A stretch of DNA of 64,000 nucleotides, taken from assembly GCF_001870465.1 (NCBI RefSeq), contig NZ_MDGK01000062.1:1-64000 (forward strand), in the 5' to 3' direction. Origin of the DNA: Pseudomonas extremorientalis. Its GTDB lineage: Bacteria; Pseudomonadota; Gammaproteobacteria; Pseudomonadales; Pseudomonadaceae. The notes below the pieces were generated by a model. It worked only from the letters and a program-made list of their open reading frames with translations, had not been told where the DNA came from and ran no database searches. Below are positions 16,323-25,899 of this stretch, one piece after another. A program made the position numbers and the translations under genes. The stretch's first letter is position 1. Every line of letters starts with the position of its first letter.

Positions 16323-17893
16323 GCGGCGACGTCGATCACGGTCGGCGGCGGGTCCTCGCCGGGCTGGCCGTTGCCACCACCTTTTCGATCCTCAGCCCGT
16401 TTGCGCGCAGTGCCGGGGTGGACTACCCGTTCACTTTGGGCGTGGCCTCCGGCGATCCATTGCCTGACGGGTTTGTGATCTGGACGCGCCTGGCGCCGCT
16501 GTTCAATGCTGGCGATGGCCGGGGTGGCTTGAGCCGCCCGGTGCCGGTGCGTTGGCGGGTTGCCCACGATGCGGCGATGACCCGCGTGGTGCGCCAGGGC
16601 GAGGTCATGGCCAGCGAGCGCTGGGGGCATTCGGTGCATGTGGAGGTGGCGGGCCTGGAGCCGGGCAGGTCGTACTGGTACCAGTTCGAAGGGCTCGGCG
16701 CGCAAAGTCCGGTGGGGCAGTCGCGCACGGCACCGGCGGTGCATGCCATGGTGTCGGCACGCTTGGGGTTTGTCTCGTGCTCCCATTGGGAGCGTGGCTA
16801 TTTCAGTGCGTATCGCCACCTGGCGCAGGAGCAACCCGACCTGGTGTTTTTTCTCGGGGACTATATCTACGACAGTTCCTACGCAGCGGACTCGGGCAAG
16901 ATCATTCGTCCCCATGGCAGCGGCAACGCGGTGAGCCTGAGCGACTACCGCAACCGCTATGCCTTGTACAAAACCGATCCTGATCTACAGGCCCTGCACG
17001 CTGCTGCACCGAGCGTGGCGACCTGGGACGATCACGAAGTGCAGAATGATTACGCCAATCGCTGGTCCCAGGACCCGAAGGTCGCGGTGGGGCAGTTTCT
17101 GCAGCAACGGGCGGCGGCGTACCAGGCCTTTTATGAGCACATGCCGCTGCGTGCCAGTAGCTTGCCGAAAGGGCCGGACATGCGCATTTATCGGCGTATG
17201 GATTACGGCCGGTTGGCCCGTTTCCACGTGCTGGACGGCCGACAGTACCGCTCCGAACAACCGTGCGTCCTGGCCAATGGCAGCCACCAGGGGCATATCG
17301 CCGATAACCTTTGCCACGACTTGCGCGACCCTGCCCGCACCCTGCTCGGCTGGCAGCAGGAGGCCTGGCTGGACCGGGGCTTTGCCCAATCGAAGGCACA
17401 GTGGAACATCATCGCCCAGGACTTGCTGGTGGCGCCGTTGACCCAGCGCGACCTGACCAACCACAAGCCGGGGCGCTGGACCGATGGCTGGGATGGCTAC
17501 ATGGCCAATCGTTCGCGGATGCTGGCTTCCCTCGAGCGCAACCGGGTCAACAATCCGGTGTTCTGGGGCGGCGATATCCATTCGTTCTGGGTGACGGACT
17601 TGCATGCCGATGGCAACAACCCGGATTCGCCTGTGGTCGCCACGGAGTTCGTCGGTACGTCGGTGACGTCCGACGGGCCGCCGTTTGAGGCGTTCAGCAA
17701 GATCCTGCCGCTTAACCCCCATGTGAAATTCTTTGACAGTCGCCAGCGGGGGTATGTGTCGGTGGAGGTGGAGGCGGGCAAGATGCTAACGCACTTGCGC
17801 GTGATTACCGACCCGCGTGATCCGGCGGCCAGGGTGTCGACGCTGAAGTCGTTTGTGGTGGAGGCGGGGCGGGCGGGGGCGGTTGAGGTGTAG
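16319..17893 (+). CDS. phoD: PhoD-family alkaline phosphatase/phosphodiesterase, Tat-exported
   Basis: About 524 residues. The start is the GTG at 16319, overlapping the preceding TGA as GTGA, with GGGAG 8 bases upstream. A twin-arginine leader (HGRRRVLAGLAVATTFSILS) precedes the mature protein. PhoD motifs visible are GVASGDPLPDGFVIWTRLAP, LVFFLGDYIYDSSY, VATWDDHEVQNDY and VFWGGDIHSFWV, which supply the Fe/Ca ligands of this family. It hydrolyses phosphomonoesters and phosphodiesters in the periplasm. I found no convincing PHO box upstream of the acetyltransferase, so phosphate regulation is unproven here. Confidence 0.9.
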   Translation: MSGDVDHGRRRVLAGLAVATTFSILSPFARSAGVDYPFTLGVASGDPLPDGFVIWTRLAPLFNAGDGRGGLSRPVPVRWRVAHDAAMTRVVRQGEVMASERWGHSVHVEVAGLEPGRSYWYQFEGLGAQSPVGQSRTAPAVHAMVSARLGFVSCSHWERGYFSAYRHLAQEQPDLVFFLGDYIYDSSYAADSGKIIRPHGSGNAVSLSDYRNRYALYKTDPDLQALHAAAPSVATWDDHEVQNDYANRWSQDPKVAVGQFLQQRAAAYQAFYEHMPLRASSLPKGPDMRIYRRMDYGRLARFHVLDGRQYRSEQPCVLANGSHQGHIADNLCHDLRDPARTLLGWQQEAWLDRGFAQSKAQWNIIAQDLLVAPLTQRDLTNHKPGRWTDGWDGYMANRSRMLASLERNRVNNPVFWGGDIHSFWVTDLHADGNNPDSPVVATEFVGTSVTSDGPPFEAFSKILPLNPHVKFFDSRQRGYVSVEVEAGKMLTHLRVITDPRDPAARVSTLKSFVVEAGRAGAVEV

Positions 17894-17921
17894 GGAAGTT
17901 TGTTCTGACAAGCCAATTTTC

Positions 17922-17943
17922 TGTGGCGAGCCCGCTCGCCACA
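17922..17943. repeat. extragenic palindrome
   Basis: Perfect 9-bp stem TGTGGCGAG / CTCGCCACA with a 4-base centre, between convergent phoD and alaX. It is a short REP-type element that may also act as a transcription barrier. Confidence 0.75.
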
Positions 17944-17961
17944 AGGGTGAATGGGGCTGGT

Positions 17962-18588
17962 TCAGGTGATTTCGTAGCGTACCGACAACGCGCCCTTTTT
18001 CTCCGATAACGCCAGGATGGTGATTTGGCCCAGTTCACCCAAGGTCTGCACATGAGTGCCCCCACAGGCATACGCAGGCAACTGCCCAAAGCCGACCTGG
18101 CGGGTACCGTCTTCCAGGTTCATATGGCGCGGGTAGTCCGCAGCGACCCATTGGTTGACCTGTTGCTGGATCGTCTCGGCGTCCATGCTCTGCGCGGCTT
18201 CACCACGGATAAAGGTGATCTTGCCTTCGCCTGGCCAGTGATGAGCCTTGATGGGCATCCAGCCCAGGGTCTCGCCCACGTTGCCGATCAAGTGCCCGGC
18301 GGAGTGCAGACGGGTGTGCAACGCCCGGCGCTGTTCATCGACCCGTGCGGTGGCGGGGCCCGGCGCCAGCGGGCGGTCGACGTAATGCACCACATGATCG
18401 GCTTCCTGGGTCACGCGCAGCACGCTGCTTTCACCGAGCCAACCGGTATCGAAAGGTTGCCCGCCGCCCTGTGGATGAAAAATCGTCGACTGCAGGATCA
18501 CCGCGAACTGGTCTTCGTGGGGCGTGCAACTCAGCACCTCCAGTTCGGCAGTCAGGTGGTCGTGGGTGAAAAACAGGCGTTCGGTCAT
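17962..18588 (-). CDS. AlaX-type alanyl-tRNA editing protein
   Basis: Protein of 208 residues, a free-standing version of the AlaRS editing domain. Zinc-site motifs HTRLHSAGHL (HxxxH) and ACGGTHV (CxxxH) are intact, as is the FHPQGGGQPFDTG segment near the start. It hydrolyses Ser-tRNA-Ala or Gly-tRNA-Ala in the cytoplasm. It is divergent from a LysR gene with about 90 bp between the starts. Confidence 0.92.
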   Translation of the reverse strand: MTERLFFTHDHLTAELEVLSCTPHEDQFAVILQSTIFHPQGGGQPFDTGWLGESSVLRVTQEADHVVHYVDRPLAPGPATARVDEQRRALHTRLHSAGHLIGNVGETLGWMPIKAHHWPGEGKITFIRGEAAQSMDAETIQQQVNQWVAADYPRHMNLEDGTRQVGFGQLPAYACGGTHVQTLGELGQITILALSEKKGALSVRYEIT

Positions 18589-18677
18589 GATCTACATCCG
18601 CATCAGGGTTCTGCGGGCAGTATAAATAGTGCGCAGATGGGTGATAATCCGCTCAATTATCAATGGACCTGTGCACC

Positions 18678-19622
18678 ATGAGCATCAATCTACCGTTGCC
18701 ACTGCTGGGCGAGATGGCGATCTTCGTCAAAGTGGTGGAAACCGGCAGCTTCTCCGAAGCCGCCCGGCAACTGGGCGCTTCGCCGTCCTCGGTGAGCCGC
18801 AGCATCTCGCGCCTGGAAAAGGCCCTGGCCACGCGTTTGTTGCAACGCACCACGCGCAAATTGCGCCTGAGCGAGGGCGGGGAAGAGGTGTTCAAGCGTT
18901 GCCAGGAGATGGTCAACGCGGCGCGTTCGGTGATGGAGATCAGCGGCCAGTTCACCCACGAAGCTGAAGGGCTGGTGCGGGTCAGCGTGCCCAAGGCGGT
19001 GGGGCGGTTTGTGGTGCACCCGCATATGCCGGAGTTCCTGCGGCGCTATCCCAAGGTCGACGTGCAGTTGCTCCTGGAGGATCGGCAGGTGGACATGATT
19101 GATGACAATGTCGACCTGAGCATCCGCATCACCGACAGCCCGCCGCCGGGGTTGGTTGGCCGGCAGTTACTGCCCATCGAGCATTTGTTGTGCGCGACGC
19201 CGCAGTACCTGGCCGAGCATGGAGTGCCGGGCCATCCCCATGATCTGTCGGAACACAGCTGTATCTACCTGGGGGAAACGCCGGGGGACTCGCGCTGGAA
19301 ATTCCGCCAGGCGGGCAAGGCGGTGACGGTGGTGGTGCGCGGGCGGTATGCGGCGAACCACACCGGGGTGCGGTTGGATGCGGTGTTGCAGCATGTGGGG
19401 ATTGGCAGCCTGCCGTACTTTACGGCGCGCCATGCGCTGGAGGAGGGGCGTTTGGTGCAGGTGTTGCCGGCGTGGGACTTTATCGCGTCCTATCATGGCG
19501 AAGCGTGGTTGCTGCATTCGCCCACGCGCTATCTTCCGCCGAAGTTGCGGGTGTTTATTGATTATCTAGTGGCGTGCATGGCGAAGGAGCCGACATTGCG
19601 ACGGCCCATTCCGGATCGCTGA
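18678..19622 (+). CDS. LysR-family transcriptional regulator
   Basis: About 314 residues. The N-terminal HTH is typical: GEMAIFVKVVETGSFSEAAR, then QLGASPSSVSRSISRLEKAL. It is followed by a LysR substrate domain of the CrgA/DmlR type. An upstream in-frame ATG at 18663 adds five residues; neither start has a good ribosome site. It is divergent from alaX, but regulators of this subgroup usually act on an oxidoreductase, so the target is uncertain. Its stop abuts the stop of the next, convergent gene with no gap. Confidence 0.88.
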   Translation: MSINLPLPLLGEMAIFVKVVETGSFSEAARQLGASPSSVSRSISRLEKALATRLLQRTTRKLRLSEGGEEVFKRCQEMVNAARSVMEISGQFTHEAEGLVRVSVPKAVGRFVVHPHMPEFLRRYPKVDVQLLLEDRQVDMIDDNVDLSIRITDSPPPGLVGRQLLPIEHLLCATPQYLAEHGVPGHPHDLSEHSCIYLGETPGDSRWKFRQAGKAVTVVVRGRYAANHTGVRLDAVLQHVGIGSLPYFTARHALEEGRLVQVLPAWDFIASYHGEAWLLHSPTRYLPPKLRVFIDYLVACMAKEPTLRRPIPDR

Positions 19623-20030
19623 TCAGTGCTTGCTTTGGTCGTCGGGCATGGCCAGCAGCTGTTTTTCCTGGTTCCAGTCGAACGGTTCGTCGTTCTGTTC
19701 GGCTTCGAAGCGGCGCTCTTCCAGGGCCTGGTACAGGTCCAGTTCTTCATCGGGCATGAAGTGCAGGCAGTCACCGCCAAAGAACCACAGCAGGTCGCGT
19801 GGCACCAGGTGGGCGATCTGTGGGTAGCGCAGGATGACCTGGCTCATCAGGTCCTGGCCCAGGTACTGGCTTTCGATCGGGTCGATCGGCAGCAGGGCGC
19901 GCAGTTCGTCGAAACGCTCCAGGAACAGGGAGTGGCTTTCCTCGGGCACCTGTTCGGCTTCGCCGACGGCAACCAGGATGCTGCGCAAGTGGTCGAGCAA
20001 GACGAGATGATCGGCAACGACGTTGGACAC
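19623..20030 (-). CDS. PA2817-family conserved protein
   Basis: Protein of 135 residues, cytoplasmic and acidic. It starts with GTG after GAGGA (8-base spacing). Stretches LGQDLMSQVILRYPQIAHLV and LLWFFGGDCLHFMPDEEL match what I recall of the small protein next to fadE in pseudomonads (PA2817). Function is unknown. The position just downstream of fadE is conserved, but a terminator at 20051-20089 separates the two, so it has its own promoter or receives read-through. Confidence 0.8.
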   Translation of the reverse strand: MSNVVADHLVLLDHLRSILVAVGEAEQVPEESHSLFLERFDELRALLPIDPIESQYLGQDLMSQVILRYPQIAHLVPRDLLWFFGGDCLHFMPDEELDLYQALEERRFEAEQNDEPFDWNQEKQLLAMPDDQSKH

Positions 20031-20050
20031 GAGATAAGTCCTCTAAAGCA

Positions 20051-20089
20051 AAAACGGGCGCGAGAGTATATGCCCCTCGCGCCCGTTTT
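20051..20089. terminator. strong terminator after fadE
   Basis: 14-bp stem AAAACGGGCGCGAG / CTCGCGCCCGTTTT with an 11-base loop, followed by T5 on both strands. It terminates fadE on the minus strand before the PA2817-like gene. Confidence 0.9.
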
Positions 20090-20105
20090 TATATGACCAC
20101 TCGAC

Positions 20106-22553
20106 TCAGCGGACTTTACCCTCAGCCTGGGTCAACTCTTCCTTGCTGAAGTCATCCACGTCGATCACCTTGCGCCGCGCTGCTTCAGCGTCACGCAGGG
20201 TCTGCGCTTCGGCGGGTTGCAGCACGCCGGCGTGCAATGCCGCATCAATGGCATGCTCGCCGGCAGCAGGTTTGACCTGGCCGCTCTTGAGCGCGGTGTG
20301 CAGTTTCTTTTGCAGCGGATGGCTGGCGCCCAGCAGGTCGTAGGCATGTTGCAGGGCACCCACCGGGTCTTCCGCCGATTGCGGGCGGTAGCAGCCGGCC
20401 AGCAACTCTTCCAGGGTCGGGTCGCCTTTGGCGCGGCCGATCACGGCGGCGACTTCGGCGTCCAGCGCATCGGACGGGCCGGTATGGCGACGCCCGAACG
20501 GGAACACGATCACCCGCAGCAGGCAGCCCAGCACCTTGTTCGGGAAGTTGCTCAGCAGCTCATCCAGTGCGCGCTCCGATTCGCCCAGGCTTTCTTCCAT
20601 GGCCCAGGCGAACAGCGGTTCCAGGTGATCCGGCGAATCCAGGTCGTGGTAACGCTTCAGTGCGGCCGACGCCAGGTACATATGACTCAACACATCACCC
20701 AGGCGCGCCGACAGGCGTTCACGACGCTTCAACTCGCCACCCAGCAGCATCATGCTCAGGTCGGCCAGCAGTGCGAACGCGGCGGCCTGGCGGTTGAGTG
20801 CGCGGAAATAACCCTGGCTCAAACGGTTGCCTGGCGCTTTTTCGAAATGGCCGACGCCGAGGTTGAGCACCAGGGTGCTGGCGGCGTTGCTCACGGCAAA
20901 ACCGATGTGTTGCATCAGCAGGCTGTCGAATTCCTTCAGCGCCTGGTCATGGTCTTCGCGACCGGCCAGGGCCATTTCCTTGAGCACGAACGGGTGGCAG
21001 CGGATCGCGCCCTGGCCGAAGATCATCAGGTTGCGCGACAGGATATTCGCGCCTTCCACGGTGATGAAGATCGGCGCGCCTTGCCAGTTGCGGCCCAGGT
21101 AGTTGTTCGGGCCCATGATGATGCCCTTGCCGCCGTGCACGTCCATGGCGTGGCTGATGCACTCGCGGCCGCGCTCGGTGAGGTGGTACTTGAGGATCGC
21201 CGACAGTACCGACGGTTTTTCCCCCAGGTCCACCGCATTGGCGGTCAGCATGCGCGCGCTGTCCATCAGCCAGGCGTTGCCGCCGATGCGGGCGAGGGCT
21301 TCCTGGATGCCTTCGAAGGCCGACAGTGGCACGTTGAATTGTTCGCGCACCTGGGCGTACTGGCCGGTCACCAGGCTGGTGAACTTGGCCGCGCCTGTGC
21401 CGACCGCCGGCAGGGAAATCGAACGACCCACGGAGAGGCAGTTCATCAACATCATCCAGCCCTTGCCGAGCATTTCCTGGCCGCCGATCAGGAACTCCAG
21501 GGGTATGAACACGTCCTTGCCGGAGTTGGGACCGTTCATGAACGCGGCGCCCAGGGGTAGGTGGCGCCGGCCGATTTCCACGCCAGGGGTGTCAGTGGGG
21601 ATCAGCGCCAGGCTGATGCCCAGGTCTTCCTCGTCACCCAGCAGGTGATCCGGGTCATGGGCCTTGAAGGCCAGCCCGAGTAAGGTCGCGACCGGGCCAA
21701 GGGTGATGTAGCGTTTTTCCCAGTTCAGGCGCAGGCCGAGGGTTTCCTTACCCTCCCATTCACCCTTGCAGATCACGCCGGTGTCGGGCATCGCGCCAGC
21801 ATCGGAGCCGGCCAGCGGGCCAGTCAACGCGAAGCACGGGATATCATCGCCACGCGCCAGGCGCGGCAGGTAGTAGTTGCGTTGTTCTTCGGTGCCGTAG
21901 TGCAACAGCAGCTCGGCCGGGCCGAGGGAGTTGGGCACCATCACGGTGGAGGCCAGGTCGCCGCTGCGGGTGGCGAGCTTCATTGCGACCTGGGAGTGGG
22001 CATAGGCGGAGAATCCCTTGCCACCGTATTCCTTGGGAATGATCAAGGCGAAGAAACCGTGGGTCTTGATGTGTTCCCAGGCGGCGGGCGGCAGGTCCAT
22101 GGCCTGACCGATTTCCCAGTCGCTGACCATGGCGCACAGTTCTTCGGTGGGGCCGTCGATGAACGCCTGTTCTTCTTCGGTCAGTCGGGCCTTGGGATAG
22201 GCCAGCAACTTGTCCCAGTCGGGGCGACCGCTGAACAGCTCGCCGTCCCACCACACGGTGCCGGCGTCGATGGCATCGCGCTCGGTCTCGGACATCGGCG
22301 GCAGGACTTTCTGGAACCAATTGAACAGTGGCTTGGTGAAGTATTGGCGGCGCAGGTCAGGCAACAGCAGGGGCGCGGCCACCACGGCGATCAACACCCA
22401 GAAGATCAGCAGCAGCCAACCCGGTGCGTGGCCCCAGGCGCCCATCGCCAGCAGGTAGACGGCGACCACGCCCAGGGCGGGCAGGGGGGCGACGCGGCGG
22501 TGTGCGAGGTAGGCAATGCCGACCACCAGCACCAGTATCCACAACAACAGCAT
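20106..22553 (-). CDS. fadE: acyl-CoA dehydrogenase FadE
   Basis: About 815 residues, matching the long FadE type (E. coli 814). The N terminus has two membrane segments (LLLWILVLVVGIAYLAHRRV and a second near residue 50). The catalytic acyl-CoA dehydrogenase region includes CFALTGPLAGSDAGAMPDTG and MDVHGGKGIIMGPNNYLGR, and a C-terminal FadE-specific domain follows. It performs the first step of beta-oxidation, making trans-2-enoyl-CoA. The ATG at 22553 has GGAGG 7 bases upstream; the longer TTG reading is rejected. Confidence 0.95.
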   Translation of the reverse strand: MLLLWILVLVVGIAYLAHRRVAPLPALGVVAVYLLAMGAWGHAPGWLLLIFWVLIAVVAAPLLLPDLRRQYFTKPLFNWFQKVLPPMSETERDAIDAGTVWWDGELFSGRPDWDKLLAYPKARLTEEEQAFIDGPTEELCAMVSDWEIGQAMDLPPAAWEHIKTHGFFALIIPKEYGGKGFSAYAHSQVAMKLATRSGDLASTVMVPNSLGPAELLLHYGTEEQRNYYLPRLARGDDIPCFALTGPLAGSDAGAMPDTGVICKGEWEGKETLGLRLNWEKRYITLGPVATLLGLAFKAHDPDHLLGDEEDLGISLALIPTDTPGVEIGRRHLPLGAAFMNGPNSGKDVFIPLEFLIGGQEMLGKGWMMLMNCLSVGRSISLPAVGTGAAKFTSLVTGQYAQVREQFNVPLSAFEGIQEALARIGGNAWLMDSARMLTANAVDLGEKPSVLSAILKYHLTERGRECISHAMDVHGGKGIIMGPNNYLGRNWQGAPIFITVEGANILSRNLMIFGQGAIRCHPFVLKEMALAGREDHDQALKEFDSLLMQHIGFAVSNAASTLVLNLGVGHFEKAPGNRLSQGYFRALNRQAAAFALLADLSMMLLGGELKRRERLSARLGDVLSHMYLASAALKRYHDLDSPDHLEPLFAWAMEESLGESERALDELLSNFPNKVLGCLLRVIVFPFGRRHTGPSDALDAEVAAVIGRAKGDPTLEELLAGCYRPQSAEDPVGALQHAYDLLGASHPLQKKLHTALKSGQVKPAAGEHAIDAALHAGVLQPAEAQTLRDAEAARRKVIDVDDFSKEELTQAEGKVR

Positions 22554-22711
22554 ATTCAATCCTCCGTGAAACCAGGGGCGAAACCACCAGGGAGCTTAGT
22601 CGGCATCCGAACAAGCGGGGTGATCAGGGTGTAACGAGATTTGGCCGATTCGTCGTTATCTCCCCGGCAGACCTGTGGTTAGACTCCAGGCTTCCTTCGG
22701 AGATAAAGCTC

Positions 22712-23371
22712 ATGGATACGTACCTGAGTCCCAGCCGCTTCATCGATAGTGACCACCCTGCGGTGGTGGAGTTCGCCGAAAAACATCGCGGAACCCACGC
22801 GGCTCCAAGTGACCAGGCAGTCAGCCTTTACTACGCCGTGCGTGAGGCGATTCGCTACAACCCCTACACCTTCAGCCGTGATCCAGACACCTTGAGTGCC
22901 AGCTTCGCGTTGAGCACCGGCGAAAGCTATTGCGTGCCCAAGGCCACCTTGCTCGCAGCTTGCGCCCGACACTGCGGCATCCCGGCGCGCATCGGCCTGG
23001 CGGATGTACGCAATCACCTGTCGACACCGCGCCTGATCGCCTTGCTCAAGAGTGATGTGTTCGCCATGCACGGTTACACCGAGCTTTACCTGAACCATCG
23101 CTGGGTCAAGGCCACGCCCGCATTCAACCAGCAGCTGTGCGATCTCTTCGATGTGCCGCCGCTGGACTTCGATGGCGTTCACGACAGCGTCTTCCATGCG
23201 TTCAACCGCCAGGGCCTGCGCTCGATGGAGTATGTGGTCGACCATGGGCAATTTCCCGACGTGCCCGAGGCGTTTTTCTTCGCGCATATCCAGCAGTGTT
23301 ACCCCCACCTGTTTGCCGAGGAAATGCCGCCCCTGCTGGGTGATATGCAGAGCGATTTGAGCCGCGCGTGA
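22712..23371 (+). CDS. transglutaminase-like cysteine peptidase domain protein
   Basis: Protein of 219 residues. The transglutaminase-like core shows the catalytic Cys region TGESYCVPKATLLAACARHC, the His region GYTELYLNHRWVKATPAFN with W, and the downstream Asp. There is no signal peptide, so it is cytoplasmic. The ATG at 22712 follows GGAG by 9 bases. Family members act as peptidases or amide hydrolases; the substrate is unknown. It is divergent from fadE with about 158 bp between. Confidence 0.85.
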   Translation: MDTYLSPSRFIDSDHPAVVEFAEKHRGTHAAPSDQAVSLYYAVREAIRYNPYTFSRDPDTLSASFALSTGESYCVPKATLLAACARHCGIPARIGLADVRNHLSTPRLIALLKSDVFAMHGYTELYLNHRWVKATPAFNQQLCDLFDVPPLDFDGVHDSVFHAFNRQGLRSMEYVVDHGQFPDVPEAFFFAHIQQCYPHLFAEEMPPLLGDMQSDLSRA

Positions 23372-23428
23372 ACCGGCGTATGCTGCTGCCTTCATCAAGC
23401 CATGTTCATCAACAATAAAGGCGCGGTC

Positions 23429-24046
23429 ATGCTGAAGATCTGGGGTCGTAAAAATTCATCAAACGTCAGGAAGGCACTGTGGTGCGCCGAGGAACTCGGC
23501 CTGGACTATGAAGCAATTGATGCGGGCGGGGCTTTTGGCGTGGTCGACACGCCGCAGTACCGCGCGCTGAACCCCAACGGTCGGGTGCCGATGATCGAGG
23601 ACGGCGACTTTGTGCTGTGGGAGTCCAACACCATCGTGCGCTACCTCTGCGCCAGGCAGGCCTCCAGCTGGTACCCGAGCGACCTGAAGGCTCGCGCCAA
23701 TGCGGAAAAGTGGATGGACTGGACCACCTCCACCTTCGCCGAACCGTTCAAGATCGTGTTCTGGGGCGTGTTGCGCACCCCGGCGGAAAAACAGAACTGG
23801 GACAACATCCACGCCGGTCGCCAGGCCTGCATCGATGTACTCCAAACCGTTGATCAAGCCCTGGCCACACAGCCGTATCTGTCGGGCAACGAGATCGGCA
23901 TGGGCGATATTCCGTTGGGCAGCTTTATTTACGCCTGGTTTGAAATGCCTATCGAACGGCCTGCGATGCCCCATCTCGAGGCATGGTACCAGCGCCTGCA
24001 GCAACGCCCGGCCTACCGCAAAGCGGTCATGACCGCGTTGACTTAA
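23429..24046 (+). CDS. glutathione S-transferase
   Basis: About 205 residues. The thioredoxin-like N-terminal domain starts MLKIWGRKNSSNVRKALWCA and keeps the cis-Pro/ES glutathione site (NGRVPMIEDGDFVLWESNTI). The all-helical C-terminal domain contains GMGDIPLGSFIYAWFEM. The ATG at 23429 follows AAAGG at about 8-9 bases; the nine extra upstream residues are unlikely. Detoxification role inferred; the class resembles bacterial theta/beta-like GSTs. Confidence 0.9.
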   Translation: MLKIWGRKNSSNVRKALWCAEELGLDYEAIDAGGAFGVVDTPQYRALNPNGRVPMIEDGDFVLWESNTIVRYLCARQASSWYPSDLKARANAEKWMDWTTSTFAEPFKIVFWGVLRTPAEKQNWDNIHAGRQACIDVLQTVDQALATQPYLSGNEIGMGDIPLGSFIYAWFEMPIERPAMPHLEAWYQRLQQRPAYRKAVMTALT

Positions 24047-24078
24047 TACCCACTATTAATACGGGTGACTGTACTTGT

Positions 24079-24114
24079 GCGGCGCGGACAAGCACCATGC
24101 TTGTCATGCGCCGC
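24079..24114. repeat. strong extragenic hairpin
   Basis: Stem GCGGCGC..ACAAGC / GCTTGT..GCGCCGC with small bulges lies between GST and the ABC ATPase gene. It could be a terminator-like structure for GST, though no T-run follows. Confidence 0.6.
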
Positions 24115-24180
24115 CGTTGAACTACCTGGGCTGCGCCCCCATCTACTCTTTCTATTCCCTTCTTTGGTGCGTATTCCGAT

Positions 24181-25113
24181 ATGAGTTCCGCTCTGTCCAT
24201 CCGGCAGCTAACCAAAACCTACGGCAACGGTTTCCAGGCCCTGAGTGGTATCGATCTGGACGTTGCCGAAGGTGACTTCTTCGCCTTGCTCGGCCCCAAC
24301 GGTGCCGGCAAATCCACCACCATCGGTATCCTCTCCACCCTGGTCAACAAGACCAGCGGCACGGTGAATATCTTCGGCCACGACCTGGACAAATCCCCGG
24401 CGGCGCTCAAGCGCTCCATCGGCGTGGTGCCCCAGGAATTCAACTTCAACCAGTTCGAAAAGACCTTCGATATCGTGGTGACCCAGGCGGGCTACTACGG
24501 CATCCCGGCGAAAATCGCCAAGGAACGCGCCGAGCAGTACCTGACCCAACTGGGCCTGTGGGACAAGCGCGATGTGCCTTCGCGTTCACTCTCCGGTGGC
24601 ATGAAGCGTCGCCTGATGATTGCCCGCGCACTGGTGCATGAACCGCGCCTGCTGATCCTCGATGAGCCCACCGCGGGCGTGGACATCGAGCTGCGCCGCT
24701 CGATGTGGACCTTCCTCACCGAGCTGAACGAGAAGGGCATCACCATCATCCTCACCACCCATTACCTGGAAGAGGCTGAGCAACTGTGTCGCAACATCGG
24801 CATCATCGATCACGGCACCATCGTCGAGAACACCAGCATGCGCAACCTGCTGGGCCAGTTGCATGTGGAGACCTTCTTGCTCGACCTGAAGAATAACCTG
24901 TCGGTGGCGCCACAGTTGCTCGGCTACCCGAGCCGCCTGGTGGACAGCCACACCCTGGAAGTGCAGGTGGACAAGGCCGTGGGCATCACCGCGTTGTTCA
25001 CGCAGTTGGCGACCCAGAACATCGAGGTACTGAGCCTGCGTAATAAAACCAATCGCCTTGAGGAGCTGTTCGTGTCCCTGGTGGAGAAAAATCTGACGAA
25101 GGTGGCGGTATGA
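24181..25113 (+). CDS. ABC-2 type exporter ATP-binding protein (YadG-like)
   Basis: Protein of 310 residues. Walker A is GPNGAGKST, the Q-loop VVPQEFNFN, the signature LSGGMKRR, Walker B LLILDEPTAGVD, and the H-loop TTHYLEEAEQL. The DrrA/CcmA-type C-terminal extension is present. It overlaps the permease gene by 4 bp (ATGA). The pair resembles E. coli YadG/YadH. The exported substrate is not known; drug or lipid-linked compounds are typical for the class. Confidence 0.92.
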   Translation: MSSALSIRQLTKTYGNGFQALSGIDLDVAEGDFFALLGPNGAGKSTTIGILSTLVNKTSGTVNIFGHDLDKSPAALKRSIGVVPQEFNFNQFEKTFDIVVTQAGYYGIPAKIAKERAEQYLTQLGLWDKRDVPSRSLSGGMKRRLMIARALVHEPRLLILDEPTAGVDIELRRSMWTFLTELNEKGITIILTTHYLEEAEQLCRNIGIIDHGTIVENTSMRNLLGQLHVETFLLDLKNNLSVAPQLLGYPSRLVDSHTLEVQVDKAVGITALFTQLATQNIEVLSLRNKTNRLEELFVSLVEKNLTKVAV

Positions 25114-25889
25114 GTTCCGAACTGCAACCCAACCTTGTCGCACTGCAAACCATCGTCTACCGCGAAGTGAAGCGCTTTACCCGGATCTGGCCGCAGACCC
25201 TGCTGCCGCCGGCGATCACCATGGTCCTGTACTTCGTGATCTTCGGGAACCTGATCGGCCGGCAGATCGGCGACATGGGTGGCTTCACCTACATGGAGTA
25301 CATCGTGCCGGGCCTGATCATGATGTCGGTGATCACCAACTCCTACGGCAACGTGGTCTCGAGTTTCTTCGGCAGCAAGTTCCAGCGTTCCATCGAGGAA
25401 CTGATGGTGTCGCCGGTGTCGCCCCATACCATCCTGATCGGCTACACCCTGGGCGGTGTGCTGCGGGGCCTGATGGTCGGCGTGATCGTGACTTTGCTGT
25501 CGCTGTTCTTCACCCACCTGCAGGTGCATCACCTTGGGGTCACCATCCTGGTGGTGGTACTGACGGCGACGATCTTCTCGCTGCTGGGCTTCATCAACGC
25601 GGTGTTTGCGCGCAACTTCGATGATATCTCGATCATCCCGACCTTCGTGCTCACGCCGCTGACCTACCTGGGCGGGGTGTTCTACTCCATCACCTTGCTG
25701 CCGCCGTTCTGGCAGACCGTGTCGCTGGCCAACCCGGTGCTGCACATGGTCAACGCCTTCCGCTACGGCATTTTGGGTGTGTCGGATATCAAGATCAGCG
25801 TGGCGATCACGTTCATGTTGATTGCCACCGTGGTGCTGTATATCGGTTGTGCACGGTTGCTGGTGAGTGGGCGCGGGATGCGTACGTAA
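25110..25889 (+). CDS. ABC-2 type exporter permease (YadH-like)
   Basis: Protein of 259 residues with six predicted membrane segments and the ABC-2 permease signature around LTPLTYLGGVFYSITLLPPF. Start overlaps the ATPase stop as ATGA, so the two proteins are made together. The GC-rich palindrome just after the stop may end the transcript. Confidence 0.92.
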   Translation: MSSELQPNLVALQTIVYREVKRFTRIWPQTLLPPAITMVLYFVIFGNLIGRQIGDMGGFTYMEYIVPGLIMMSVITNSYGNVVSSFFGSKFQRSIEELMVSPVSPHTILIGYTLGGVLRGLMVGVIVTLLSLFFTHLQVHHLGVTILVVVLTATIFSLLGFINAVFARNFDDISIIPTFVLTPLTYLGGVFYSITLLPPFWQTVSLANPVLHMVNAFRYGILGVSDIKISVAITFMLIATVVLYIGCARLLVSGRGMRT

Positions 25890-25899
25890 ACGCGGTCAA

